A DNA stretch of 64,000 nt from Phycisphaeraceae bacterium (lineage in GTDB: Bacteria; Planctomycetota; Phycisphaerae; Phycisphaerales; Phycisphaeraceae): positions 1 through 64,000 of the forward strand of contig JANQFR010000051.1 in assembly GCA_028277745.1 (NCBI GenBank), in the 5' to 3' direction. Of the stretch, positions 41,244-50,041 are shown in pieces. The position numbers and the translations under genes are program-made. Position 1 is the stretch's first letter; the number at the start of each line of letters is the position of its first letter. The notes beneath the pieces were generated by a model, which did no database searches, had not been told where the DNA came from, and saw only the letters and a list, made by a program, of their open reading frames with translations.

Positions 41244-42467
41244 ATGCCTATCGATTTCAAACAGACCACGCTGCCCAACGGCCTGACGATCATCGCGGAG
41301 GTGAACCCCGACTCCCACACCGCCGCGGTCGGCTTCTTCGTCAAGGCCGGCACACGCGACGAAGACAAGCCGGTCATGGGGGTGTCGCACTTCCTCGAAC
41401 ACATGATGTTCAAGGGCACCGCCCGCCGCACGGCGGACGACGTCAACCGCGAGTTCGACGAGATCGGCGCCAACTACAACGCGTTCACCAGCCACGAGCA
41501 GACGGTGTATTACGCCCACGTGCTGCCCGAGTTCCTGCCGCGGGCAATCGACCTGCTGGGCGACATGCTCCGCCCCGCGCTGCGCGAGGACGACTTCGCG
41601 ATGGAAAAGAACGTCATCCTCGAAGAGATCAGCATGTACGACGACCGGCCCACCTGGCGGATGCAGGACGCGCTGGTCGAGAACCACTTCGGCCAGCACC
41701 CCCTGGGCTACCGGGTGCTGGGCACGACCGATTCGATCACCGCGTTGAGCGCCGAGCAGATGCGGACGTATTTCGGTCACCGCTACAGCCCGGACAACAT
41801 CATCGTCGCGGCGGCGGGCTGTCTCGATTTCGACGCGTTCGTCGCCGACGTGTCGCAGGCCGCGGGGGCCTGGGCGCCCACGGGCGCGGCGCGGGAGTAC
41901 GTCGATCCCGCCGTCGCCGGGGGCGCCCGCACGCTCGAAGACGCCAAGGTGAGTCGGCATTACCTGGGCCTGATGTGCCCCGCGCCCTCCGCGCAGGACG
42001 ATCAGCGTTACGCCGCCAAGGTGCTCGCCGACATCCTCGGAGACTCGGAGGGCTCGCGCATCTACTGGGCGCTGGTCGATCCCGGCCTCGCGGACGAGGC
42101 GGACTTCTCTTACCACCCCTATGACCAGACCGGGGCGTACTTCGGCTACGCCTCGTGCGATCCCGACCGGGCCGAGCAGGTCGAGTCGATTCTGCTGAAG
42201 ACGATCGATGTCCTGGCGGGCTCGATCACCGACGACGAGTTGACGCGCGCCAAGAACAAGCTCGCCACCGCCGCCACGCTCCAGGGCGAACGTCCCGCCG
42301 GCCGGATGCAGAGCCTCGGCGGGCAGTGGCTCTACCGCGGCGCCTACACGCCCCTGGCCGACGAGCTCGGCCGGCTCATGGCGGTGACCGCCGACGATCT
42401 GGCGGGCGTTCTTGAGCGCTTCCCCTTCCAGCCCCGGACGCTGCTGCGTCTGGCCCCGAAAGGGTAA
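41244..42467 (+). CDS. M16 family metallopeptidase (PqqL/processing-peptidase-like)
   Basis: A 407-residue pitrilysin-family zinc peptidase. The inverted zinc motif is HFLEHMMFKGT (HxxEH) near residue 50, with the downstream Glu in MEKNVILEEISMYDD. LGTTDSITALSAEQMRTYFGHRYSPDNIIVAAAG and the later LADILGDSEGSRIYWALVDPGLADEADFSY fit the mitochondrial-processing-peptidase-like subgroup. No signal peptide, so cytoplasmic. The second M16 half is intact, so it probably works as a dimer. ATG 41244 is preceded by a close -10 box and no ribosome-binding site, so the mRNA may be leaderless. Confidence 0.9.
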   Translation: MPIDFKQTTLPNGLTIIAEVNPDSHTAAVGFFVKAGTRDEDKPVMGVSHFLEHMMFKGTARRTADDVNREFDEIGANYNAFTSHEQTVYYAHVLPEFLPRAIDLLGDMLRPALREDDFAMEKNVILEEISMYDDRPTWRMQDALVENHFGQHPLGYRVLGTTDSITALSAEQMRTYFGHRYSPDNIIVAAAGCLDFDAFVADVSQAAGAWAPTGAAREYVDPAVAGGARTLEDAKVSRHYLGLMCPAPSAQDDQRYAAKVLADILGDSEGSRIYWALVDPGLADEADFSYHPYDQTGAYFGYASCDPDRAEQVESILLKTIDVLAGSITDDELTRAKNKLATAATLQGERPAGRMQSLGGQWLYRGAYTPLADELGRLMAVTADDLAGVLERFPFQPRTLLRLAPKG

Positions 42468-42835
42468 CCGGTCCGTTGTCGAGCGTGGCCGCCCTTCTCA
42501 TCAACTTCCCCGTTGCATCCTTAAAGACAACACGTTACGCTCATCCCGGATATCCAGCCTGAGGGGGGCGAGTCATCACTCGCCACACGCCGGCCCGTTC
42601 AACGGCCAAACTTAAGGTTCTCCATACAGGAGCCGTCTCGTGGCAGAAGACACCATCGCGGGGACGACCCCATTCTCATCACCCGTCATCTTGACATCGG
42701 TCGGTTCGGCTTCCAGGACGCCGTCCGCCTCACCAGATACGACGAAAAACCCGTAGAAACTTGCGTCACCGTTTAGAACCCCTGGTTCTGACCGTTTATC
42801 TAACCCATTTGAATCCTCTTTCCAGGAGACCCGAC
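42468..42835. other. 368-base gap with a hairpin and a weak 38-codon open frame
   Basis: GGCGAGT-CATC-ACTCGCC (42567-42584) is a perfect hairpin about 100 bases after the M16 gene, possibly its terminator. GTG 42640 with GGAG 7 bases upstream opens a 38-codon frame ending at TAG 42754-42756; an overlapping frame reads like eroded protein (DDPILITRHLDIG). I see no strong case for a functional gene here. Confidence 0.3.
42640..42756 (+). CDS. very small open frame, doubtful
   Basis: A 38-codon frame starting at GTG, with GGAG 7 bases upstream (VAEDTIAGTTPFSS...). Composition is Thr/Ser/Pro-rich with no membrane segment and no recognisable family. Included only because of its ribosome-binding site; it could as well be a remnant. 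Confidence 0.15.
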   Translation: MAEDTIAGTTPFSSPVILTSVGSASRTPSASPDTTKNP

Positions 42836-42970
42836 ATGCCGAAAGGCGAAGAATTCGCGATTGGCTTGAATCAAGGCGGCTTCATCTTGTTCATCGCTTT
42901 GCTTTTTGTGTGCCTCCCGCTGTGCTGGCTGCCTTGGGTCATCGACGGGACCAAAGCCGAGAAGAAGTAG
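42836..42970 (+). CDS. small single-pass membrane protein (44 residues)
   Basis: ATG 42836 has AGGAG 7 bases upstream. The product, MPKGEEFAIGLNQGG then a hydrophobic segment FILFIALLFVCLPLCWLPWVIDG and a short KAEKK tail, is a one-helix membrane protein with two Cys in the helix. The stop is 7 bases before the DUF2752 gene, so the two are probably co-transcribed and may form a complex. I do not recognise the family, but its ribosome-binding site and charge pattern (cytoplasmic Lys tail) support it being real. Confidence 0.65.
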   Translation: MPKGEEFAIGLNQGGFILFIALLFVCLPLCWLPWVIDGTKAEKK

Positions 42971-42976
42971 GCCGCC

Positions 42977-43393
42977 GTGCCCACTGTCGAAGCCTTGCCC
43001 TCGACGGCAACCTCCCCCCGCGTGTCGGCGCTGTCGCGTGTATGCAAAGCAGCACTGCGTTGCTTTGGTTTTGCGCTGGCGATGACATATCTGATATGGA
43101 ACGCCTGGTGGCTCGTTCATCAACAGGCGCCGCCCGCGCTGATCAAGGCCTTCACCGGTTTGCCCGCGCCCACCACCGGCCTAACCCGTAGCCTCCAAGC
43201 GCTTTTCGCCGGCGACCTGACCCTCTCGCTCGCTTACAACCCGATGACCCTGCCGATCTTCGCGCTTCTGGGCGTCACCGTGTTTCGGGTTGTCACACGC
43301 CGACGCGTCGGCCCGGGTTACGCCTGGGCCTGGGCCGGGCTGCTCGCCGCAGCCTGGCTCATCAAGCTCGCCAGCCCCGCCTGGACCTGGTGA
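42977..43393 (+). CDS. DUF2752 family membrane protein
   Basis: A 138-residue protein starting at GTG 42977. The DUF2752 fingerprint is [32 protein letters not shown]; in most members the first part contains Cys residues (C-P-x-C-G-x-TR), which are replaced here by Ala-Pro-Thr-Thr. Two or three membrane segments follow or precede ([51 protein letters not shown]). Function of the family is unknown. Adjacent to the 44-residue membrane protein. Confidence 0.75.
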   Translation: MPTVEALPSTATSPRVSALSRVCKAALRCFGFALAMTYLIWNAWWLVHQQAPPALIKAFTGLPAPTTGLTRSLQALFAGDLTLSLAYNPMTLPIFALLGVTVFRVVTRRRVGPGYAWAWAGLLAAAWLIKLASPAWTW

Positions 43394-43420
43394 CCCGGGC
43401 GTGGCGCCATCGACAAACAG

Positions 43421-43426
43421 TAAAAT
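43421..43426 (+). promoter_or_regulatory. -10 element of a leaderless gene (TAAAAT)
   Basis: TAAAAT ends 6 bases before GTG 43433 with no ribosome-binding site. Confidence 0.4.
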
Positions 43427-43432
43427 TCTTTT

Positions 43433-44605
43433 GTGAACCCTATCCCCGCCATCCTCAACGAACTCCGGGCCGGCCGGATGATTGTCCTGGCAGACGACGA
43501 ATCGCGCGAGAACGAGGGCGACCTGGTTTGCGCCGCCGAGTTCGCCTCGCCGCAGAACATCAATTTCATGCTCCGCGAAGGGCGCGGCATGATGTGCGTC
43601 GCCTTGGCCGGCGACCTGTGCGACCGGCTCGAGCTGGAGCCCCTCTCCCGGGTCAACACCGCCCAGCGGTCCACCGCCTACACCGTCACCGTCGACGCCC
43701 ACGAACGCTTCGGCATCACCACCGGCGTCTCCGCCTCCGACCGCTCGGTCACCTCCCGGAAACTGGTCGACCCCGACGCCCTGCCCGCCGACTTCGCCCG
43801 CCCCGGCCACGTCCAGCCGCTCCGCGCCCGCGACGGCGGGACCCTCGTCCGCGCCGGACAGACCGAGGGCTCGGTCGACCTCTGCCGCATCGCCGGGCTG
43901 CAACAGGGCGCCGTCATCATCGAGATTATGAACGACGACGGCACCATGGCCCGCCGGGCCGACCTCGAAAAACTCTGCGCCAGGCACAGCCTGAAAATGT
44001 GCTCGGTCGCCGACGTCATCCATCACCGCATGCAGCGGGAGAAGCTGATCGAACGCATCGAGGCCATGCCGTTCGAAAACGACCTGGGCGCGTTTCAGCT
44101 CATCGCCTACCGCTCCCGGGTCGACCCCTTCCCCCACGTCGCCCTGACCTGCGGCGACGTCGGCCGGCTCGACCCCGAGGGCCAGCCCATCGACCTCGAC
44201 GAGCCGGTCCTCGTCCGGATGCACAGCCAGAACCTGCTGGGCGACGTCTTCGGCGACCTCACCCAGCCCTCGGGCGCCACGCTCCGGCAGGCCATGAAGA
44301 TGATCCAGCAGGCCGGCCGCGGCGCTATCGTCTACCTCCGCCACGAGGGCATGGGCGCGGGCCTGCTCAAACAGTTGCAGACCGCTTCCCGCGCCCAGCA
44401 CGACGAGGCCCACCGCGTCGGTGCCTCCCACGACACCCCCGGCACCCAGCCGCCCAAAAACAAGCAGGCCTACGGCATCGGCTCGCAGATCCTCCGCGAC
44501 CTGGGCGTCCGCCGCCTCCGCCTGCTCACCAACCACCCCTTCACCCCGACCGCCCTCTCCGGCTTCGGCCTGACGATCGACGGCTTCGTGCCGCTGGAGG
44601 CCTAG
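43433..44605 (+). CDS. ribB: RibBA-type protein: 3,4-dihydroxy-2-butanone 4-phosphate synthase with degenerate GTP cyclohydrolase II domain
   Basis: A 390-residue two-domain riboflavin-pathway protein. The N-terminal domain is intact: [50 protein letters not shown] and [12 protein letters not shown] are the metal- and substrate-binding motifs that make dihydroxybutanone phosphate from ribulose 5-phosphate. The C-terminal GCH-II-like domain (from about 210) has lost the three zinc Cys: [22 protein letters not shown] stands where the Cys-containing loop normally is. [14 protein letters not shown] also departs from LRQEGRGIGL. So GTP cyclohydrolase activity is unlikely and another ribA is expected elsewhere in the genome. 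Confidence 0.85.
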   Translation: MNPIPAILNELRAGRMIVLADDESRENEGDLVCAAEFASPQNINFMLREGRGMMCVALAGDLCDRLELEPLSRVNTAQRSTAYTVTVDAHERFGITTGVSASDRSVTSRKLVDPDALPADFARPGHVQPLRARDGGTLVRAGQTEGSVDLCRIAGLQQGAVIIEIMNDDGTMARRADLEKLCARHSLKMCSVADVIHHRMQREKLIERIEAMPFENDLGAFQLIAYRSRVDPFPHVALTCGDVGRLDPEGQPIDLDEPVLVRMHSQNLLGDVFGDLTQPSGATLRQAMKMIQQAGRGAIVYLRHEGMGAGLLKQLQTASRAQHDEAHRVGASHDTPGTQPPKNKQAYGIGSQILRDLGVRRLRLLTNHPFTPTALSGFGLTIDGFVPLEA

Positions 44606-44608
44606 CCC

Positions 44609-44621
44609 GGCCCCGCGGGCC
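44609..44621. terminator. weak stem-loop between convergent genes
   Basis: GGCCC-CGC-GGGCC just after the ribBA stop. It lies in the 40-base gap to the convergent LEPR-XLL gene and may help termination on either strand; no T-run. Confidence 0.3.
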
Positions 44622-44645
44622 AGCGCTGAACGGCGGACGCCCGGC

Positions 44646-47600
44646 TCACGCCTCCCGGACCACCACGTTGCGGAAACGCACGTCGGTCGAGCCGTCCGCG
44701 TCGTCGTCACCGACAAACGTCAGGAAATCCACCGCCCCGGTGTAGAACTGCCCGACGTTGATGGTGTAGGTCACCCAGCCCGAGGCGGCGACGTACTTGG
44801 GCGTGATGCTGATCATGTCGCCGGGAACGGACTGGCTGCCGCCGAAGTGAAAGACCCGGTTGCTGTTGCTGTGATCGTTGTCGTTGTCGAACCCGATGCC
44901 GATGATCTCGCCCGCATCGGCGGCGTTGACCTGGAACTCGAGCACGGTGTTGGCGGTGATGGTGTAGCTGAAGTCGACCTTCTTCCAGGCGTTGCCGGTG
45001 AGGCGCAGCGTGGCCCCGCCGTCCTCGACGCTGGAACTGCCCGCGTCCTGGGAGCCGGAGTAGGAGGTCGGGGTCAGCGTGCCGAAGTCCAGCGACGGCG
45101 GGCCCTCGGTGAGGCTGACGTTGCGGAAGCGCACGTCGGTCGAGCTGTCCGCGTCGTCGTCGCCGACGAACCCGAGGTAGATCACGCCACCGGTGTAGGA
45201 CTGGCCGACGGGGATCGAATACGAAACCCAGCCCGACCCGGCGGAGTATTTCGGTGAATAATCGATCATGTCGCCGGGCACGGCCTGCGAGCCGCCGAAG
45301 TGGAAAACCCGGTTGTCGTTGTTGTGATCGTTGTCGTTGTCCAACGAGACGCCGATGATCTCGCCGGCGTCCGCCGCGTTGACCTCGAAGTTGATGGAGG
45401 TGCTCGGCGTGACGTTATAAGGCAGCTCGATCTTCTTCCAGGCGTTGCCGGTGAGCCGGAGCGTGGCCCCGCCGTCTTCAACCGCGAAGCCGCCCGAATC
45501 CTGGTCGCTGTAGCTGGTGACGGCCAGCCCGGTGAAGTCGATCGGCCCGGCCGGAGGCGCAGCGCCGGCGTCGCCCCGCACCAGGAGGTTGTCGTAGTAC
45601 GTGCTGGCGTTCCAGTGGTTGTAGAGCCCGACCGTGCCCGCGGTGAAGGTCGAGTCGCTGATCGTGCCCAGCTGATCCACGCCGTCGATCGTCGCGGAGA
45701 GCCGGCCGTCGCGCATCGTCACCCCGAAGCGGTACGTCTGGCCCGTGACGTAGCTGCCGGCGACCGTGACGAGCGTCGTGGCCGAGCCGTTGACGACCTT
45801 CTCCAGCCGGCGGAAGTTGCTCTGCTGCGAGACGGTGAACCGGTAGTAGTTGCTCGCGTCCTGCACGCCGAACATCAGGCCCATCGGGTCGTTGTCGGTC
45901 GAACGCAGGTCGGCGGCGAACGTGTAGTCCGACCAGGCCGAGGCGGCGGGGTCGTTCCAGACCGCCCGGGCGTCGGCGACGTTGCTGGACTGGCGGACCT
46001 GCCCGGAGCTGATCGACCACGAGCCGTTGGTCAGGTCCCAGCCGGTGAGCGAATCGGCGGTGTTGTCCAGCGCAACGTCGTTGTCGAGGTCCAGATCGGT
46101 CCCGTTGTAGAGGACCATGGGGCCGAACTGGTTGGCCTTGGCGTCGTTGGGGCCCAGGTCGGAGTCGGCGGCCCACCTCGCCCAGAGGACGCGCTTCTCG
46201 CCGCCGCGGTTGTCCTCGATGATCTGCTTGAATTTGTCGTTGACGATGTCGAGCGAGACCGAGAGCTGGCCGTCGTTGTTGACGATCATCGGCCGGTCGT
46301 TGGGCACGCTGTTGATCGGGTAGGAGAAATGCCCGATCAGCTCCATGCGCCCGCCGTTGTTGATGACGTTCTGCTGAACGCCCTCGGTCTTGATGCCCAG
46401 GGCCCAGAAGTCGCCGCCGTTGTTGAGGATGTTCGGGCCCGGGCCGAACTCGGTGTTGTACTGGCGGGCCCAGACCTGCTGGTCGGGGCCGTACTCGCTT
46501 TTTGCACCACCGATCACGTCCTCAAGGAAGACCTTGCCCTTGGCGTTGGCGGTGTAGAAGTGGCCCTCGTACTGCATGTGCTTGAAGGCGACGGTGCGTG
46601 AGGTGTTGTTCTCGATCGAACCGTTGATGCGCAGGTGCTCGAGGATGACCACGGGAGCCGAGCCGTCGTCGATGCGGATCAGGGGGGCGCCGGAGGGGAA
46701 GCCGGACTTCTTGCTGATGGCGGACTCCATGCCCATGAGTTTCTTCACGCCGCCGCGGAGGATAATCGTGCCGCTGACGTCGTAGCTGCCGTTGGGCAGG
46801 TAGACGATCTCGTCGCCGGCGGCGGCGTTGTCGATGGCGGCCTGGATCGCCGCCAGATCGTCGTCGGACGAATCGCCCGGCGTCGCGCCCTCGCTGGTGA
46901 CCGACCGCCACTTGCTCAGGTCGGTGGTGTGGTAATCGGGGGTCTGCTCGATCGTCAGCCCGAGGTGGCCGAGCCCGCCCCAGACGGTGGACACGTCCCG
47001 GCTGGTCCACTCGTCGATGGTCGTCACGCCCGCGCCCCCCGCGACATCCACGCCCGGGCCGCGGTTGTTGTCCACCACCGTCCCGTAGCCAGAGGACCGG
47101 ATGTCCCGCAGGTACAGCGTGCCGCCGTCGTTGATGATCGCCGCGTTGCCCGACGCCCCGCCGGTGAAGTCGCCGCCGATCAGGTTGATCGCCGGGTTCT
47201 CGTCGTTGAGCAGCTTGAGGACCGGCACGGTGTTGTTGCTGGTGAGGTTGAGGATGCTCGCGTAGTTGCGGCCGATGTCCATGCCCAGCACGTCCTGGTC
47301 GCTGAGGGTGATGTTCTCGAAGGTTGCCGAGTAGAGCCGGCCGCGGACCTCGACGCCGGTGTCGAACCCCTCGATGGTCACGTCCTGGATCAGGCCCGGC
47401 CCGGTCTCGCGGTCCAGCAGCAGGCCGACGTGGCCCGAGTTGCTGTTGGTCGAGCGGATGGTGACGTCCTCGATGCCGCCGCGGTTGGAGACCTGGTAGT
47501 TGATGCCGATCGCGCCCTCGTTGCCGACCCCAACGTCGACGGTCAGGTTGCGGACGGTGTGCTTGAAGGCCTCGTTGCCGCCGCCGTCGGGGTTCGGGCC

Positions 47601-48125
47601 GCCGCCCTGGGTCTGGTTCTCGGAGCCGGTGAGGATGACGGCCTTGGGGTTGTTGACGTCCTGGAACCCGGCGGCGTTGTCGTCGAGCTTCAGGACCACG
47701 CCCGACTCCGACTCGCCGAAGAGGATCATGCCCGCGCGCCAGCCGTCGGCCCACCCGCCCGCGCCGACGCGGGACTGGATGGAGTCGGAGATGTTGTAGA
47801 CCCCGTCGGGCAGGTAGATGAAGGTCGGGTGGCTGTAGCGCTTGCCGCTGTTGAGCACAGAGTTGATGGCGGCCTGGATCGCAGCGGTGTCGTCCTGCCC
47901 GTCGTTCACGACCGCGCCCCACTGCGCGTCGGTCACGTCGAGGACGCCCGCGTCGCTGGGGAACACGTAGCTGGCGCTGAGCAGGACACGCGGCTCCAAC
48001 GGCTCGAGGGCGACGGCGTTCCCGGCCCGACGGGAGACGGCCTCGCGCCGCCGGGCGGACGCTTGGGCGCGGCGGGATCGGCGGCGTGTGAATCGACGGA
48101 TCGACCGGCCAAGAAGGGGTTTCAT
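44646..48125 (-). CDS. LEPR-XLL domain, pectate-lyase-3 beta-helix giant with C-terminal beta-sandwich repeats
   Basis: A 1159-residue secreted protein. The Arg-rich start carries LEPLEPRVLLSA (residues 40-51), the LEPR-XLL signal of planctomycete surface proteins. Residues about 55-480 contain two pectate_lyase_3-type segments (DDTAAIQAAINSVLNSGKRYSHPTFIYLPDGVYNIS; DDLAAIQAAIDNAAAGDEIVYLPNGSYDVSGTIILRGG), then beta-helix turns to about 680. Residues about 690-855 resemble a LamG/DUF1080 sandwich (GWDLTNGSWSISSGQVRQSS). Two tandem repeats follow (about 865-1000 and 1010-1159), each with EDGGATLRLTGNAWKK and GDDDADSSTDVRFRNV, likely carbohydrate-binding. It shares motifs with 54309-56792. Probable glucan- or pectin-type depolymerase; substrate unknown. 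Confidence 0.85.
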   Translation of the reverse strand: MKPLLGRSIRRFTRRRSRRAQASARRREAVSRRAGNAVALEPLEPRVLLSASYVFPSDAGVLDVTDAQWGAVVNDGQDDTAAIQAAINSVLNSGKRYSHPTFIYLPDGVYNISDSIQSRVGAGGWADGWRAGMILFGESESGVVLKLDDNAAGFQDVNNPKAVILTGSENQTQGGGPNPDGGGNEAFKHTVRNLTVDVGVGNEGAIGINYQVSNRGGIEDVTIRSTNSNSGHVGLLLDRETGPGLIQDVTIEGFDTGVEVRGRLYSATFENITLSDQDVLGMDIGRNYASILNLTSNNTVPVLKLLNDENPAINLIGGDFTGGASGNAAIINDGGTLYLRDIRSSGYGTVVDNNRGPGVDVAGGAGVTTIDEWTSRDVSTVWGGLGHLGLTIEQTPDYHTTDLSKWRSVTSEGATPGDSSDDDLAAIQAAIDNAAAGDEIVYLPNGSYDVSGTIILRGGVKKLMGMESAISKKSGFPSGAPLIRIDDGSAPVVILEHLRINGSIENNTSRTVAFKHMQYEGHFYTANAKGKVFLEDVIGGAKSEYGPDQQVWARQYNTEFGPGPNILNNGGDFWALGIKTEGVQQNVINNGGRMELIGHFSYPINSVPNDRPMIVNNDGQLSVSLDIVNDKFKQIIEDNRGGEKRVLWARWAADSDLGPNDAKANQFGPMVLYNGTDLDLDNDVALDNTADSLTGWDLTNGSWSISSGQVRQSSNVADARAVWNDPAASAWSDYTFAADLRSTDNDPMGLMFGVQDASNYYRFTVSQQSNFRRLEKVVNGSATTLVTVAGSYVTGQTYRFGVTMRDGRLSATIDGVDQLGTISDSTFTAGTVGLYNHWNASTYYDNLLVRGDAGAAPPAGPIDFTGLAVTSYSDQDSGGFAVEDGGATLRLTGNAWKKIELPYNVTPSTSINFEVNAADAGEIIGVSLDNDNDHNNDNRVFHFGGSQAVPGDMIDYSPKYSAGSGWVSYSIPVGQSYTGGVIYLGFVGDDDADSSTDVRFRNVSLTEGPPSLDFGTLTPTSYSGSQDAGSSSVEDGGATLRLTGNAWKKVDFSYTITANTVLEFQVNAADAGEIIGIGFDNDNDHSNSNRVFHFGGSQSVPGDMISITPKYVAASGWVTYTINVGQFYTGAVDFLTFVGDDDADGSTDVRFRNVVVREA

Positions 48126-48160
48126 CGCGGGGCTCCTTGTTCAGAAATGACAAAAGCTTG

Positions 48161-48184
48161 CGTTGTGTATCCGGATACACAACG
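48161..48184. promoter_or_regulatory. perfect 24-bp palindrome upstream of LEPR-XLL gene, operator candidate
   Basis: CGTTGTGTATCC followed directly by its reverse complement. It is centred on CCGG, 36 bases 5' of ATG 48125, in an AT-richer stretch. The CG-centred symmetry fits a LacI-type or similar regulator site. No regulator gene lies next to it; the nearest is the XylR-like gene at 51226. Confidence 0.55.
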
Positions 48185-48363
48185 TGATTCAAAAAAATGC
48201 CGAGAGACATGAAAACGCCCGGCAACAGACACCGGCACTATACCGACGCCCCCCCGCAGACGCAAAACATTTCTTCACCTCTTCTGAAAAAAACGGGAGC
48301 CCGACCGTTCCCGATCTCATGATTCTCACCACGCCGCAGCGACTCGCCAACGCGTTGCAGTGA

Positions 48364-48369
48364 TACAGT
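48364..48369 (+). promoter_or_regulatory. -10 element of a leaderless gene (TACAGT, extended)
   Basis: TGATACAGT gives an extended -10; it ends 6 bases before ATG 48376. AGGGGC between them is only a weak ribosome-binding site. The rest of 48185-48363 shows no other signal. Confidence 0.4.
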
Positions 48370-48375
48370 AGGGGC

Positions 48376-49872
48376 ATGATGACGATCATTCCGGTCCTCG
48401 TCGCCGCCGGCCTGCTGGCGGCCAACCCCGTCCAGATCGGCCCCGACACCACCGTCGTCGACGGGCCGGTGCGCGAAGACGGCACGATCGATTACATCGC
48501 CGCGATCAACGCCGCCGCGGGCGAGGGGGTCCACACGGAAAACAACGCGTTCGTCGGGTTGCTGGAGGTGATGCCGATCGACGGTTGGGACGAAGCGTAC
48601 GTCGACGGCCTTTACGCCGCGCTGGACCTGCCGCGGCCGGCCGATGATGCCGAGAGGTTTGTGCGGTGGGATCGATACCCCCAGCAACACGGTCTGGAGC
48701 CGGAGGCGGCGCACGGTGAAACCTCTGACAGCCCATACGGCGCGCCGCTGGAACGCCCATGGACCCGCGACGAGTTCCCCGAAGTCGCGGCCTGGCTGGA
48801 GAGCAACCAGGCGGCTTTGGATGCGCTTGTGCAAGCGTTTCAACGCCCACGTTATTACGCCCCGCTCGTGTCGGTGGAAGAGCCTCCGATGGTCTTGGCG
48901 GCCCCGCTACCGTACCTCGGGCAGCAGCGCACGCTGGCCCGAGCCCTTGTCAACCGTCTTTATCTCCAACTCGGCGAAGGCAATCTGGACGGCGCCCTCA
49001 CCGACGTCACGGCCTTGCTCAACATGGGAGCGCGGCTCCGCAATGATTCCACCCTCATCGGCACGCTCGTCGCCATCTCCATCCACGCGCTGATGCGCGA
49101 ACCCCTTCTCGCGGTGCTCGCCGATCCGCGTCTGAACGCCGAGCAGGCCATGACGCTCAACCGACGATTCGCCGACCAACGCCCCTCTCCGCGGATGGCG
49201 GAACTGGCGGGAACAACCGAACGCTACTCGATGTTGGACATCATGCAGGACCTCGACCGGCTCCTGGTCGCGGCGCCTCATATCATTGACGATCCACAAA
49301 TAAAAAAAGGCCTGGCGGAGCTTGCCCATGCGCAAGTGTTCGATGTCAGCCGGCTCATGCGCCGCGTCAACGGCTACTTTGACGAAACCGCCCAACGCCT
49401 GGCGACCGAGGATTACCGCCAGATCGATGAAATCGACGCTTCGATTCAAGCGATCGGCGACCACAAGCACACCGTCCCCCCAGACAACATCAATGCCATA
49501 AAATACAACGATTACGTCACCGATTACCTTACCGATCTGCTCGCAGGATTGATGATGCCTGCGTTGGGCGCGGCCCGGCGCGCCGAGATGCAGACGGCCA
49601 TGTACTACGACCTGCATCATCTCGCGGTCGCGCTCGCGGCCTACCAACGCCGGCACGGTCGTTACCCCGACTCTCTCGACGCCCTGACACCCCACTTCAT
49701 CGACGCCGTACCCCGTGACTTCGCTACCGGCGATCCCCTCTATTACGAGCGCCGAGACAACGGCTACCTGCTCTACAGCGTCGGCGGCGACGGCGAAGAC
49801 GACGGCGGGGTCGATGACTTAAGCGATGGCGATTACGTCGTCTCGCAGCCGCCGGCCAAACCACGGCCGTAA
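48376..49872 (+). CDS. exported protein of unknown function with GspG-like C-terminal segment
   Basis: A 498-residue protein with a signal peptide (MTIIPVLVAAGLLAANPVQ). The long middle is mainly helical without membrane segments (LARALVNRLYLQLGEGNLDGALTDVTALLNMGARLRND). The C-terminus, AVALAAYQRRHGRYPDSLDALTPHFIDAVPRDFATGDPLYYERRDNGYLLYSVGGDGEDDGG, closely resembles the globular half of major pseudopilin GspG without the pilin helix, a type frequent in planctomycetes. It probably uses this domain as a calcium-binding interaction module. No enzyme function is evident. Confidence 0.7.
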   Translation: MMTIIPVLVAAGLLAANPVQIGPDTTVVDGPVREDGTIDYIAAINAAAGEGVHTENNAFVGLLEVMPIDGWDEAYVDGLYAALDLPRPADDAERFVRWDRYPQQHGLEPEAAHGETSDSPYGAPLERPWTRDEFPEVAAWLESNQAALDALVQAFQRPRYYAPLVSVEEPPMVLAAPLPYLGQQRTLARALVNRLYLQLGEGNLDGALTDVTALLNMGARLRNDSTLIGTLVAISIHALMREPLLAVLADPRLNAEQAMTLNRRFADQRPSPRMAELAGTTERYSMLDIMQDLDRLLVAAPHIIDDPQIKKGLAELAHAQVFDVSRLMRRVNGYFDETAQRLATEDYRQIDEIDASIQAIGDHKHTVPPDNINAIKYNDYVTDYLTDLLAGLMMPALGAARRAEMQTAMYYDLHHLAVALAAYQRRHGRYPDSLDALTPHFIDAVPRDFATGDPLYYERRDNGYLLYSVGGDGEDDGGVDDLSDGDYVVSQPPAKPRP

Positions 49873-49917
49873 TCCCCGTTAGAGCAGATCCATTTTCAGT
49901 CGATCGTTTTGTCGCCT

Positions 49918-49968
49918 TAGCCGGCGGGCTACGCCCGCCTGGTCCGGGGCCGCGTAGCGGCCCGGCTA
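49918..49968. repeat. REPIN-like double-hairpin palindrome, family A copy 2
   Basis: Identical over 51 bases to the copy at 28143-28193, with the outer stem extended here to CTTAGCC/GGCTAAG. It lies between the GspG-tailed protein and the GH-A gene, which converge. Confidence 0.8.
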
Positions 49969-50041
49969 AGCCAACCTCCCCTGCTCCATGAGCGGAAGGC
50001 TCTACCCCCGGGCTGACGGGCGGGTGAAAACGTGTTGTGAC

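Noticed and set aside
39345..42116. 923-codon leftward open frame across two rightward genes
   Set aside because: It runs antisense to both the beta-helix and the M16 peptidase genes, which have strong motifs.
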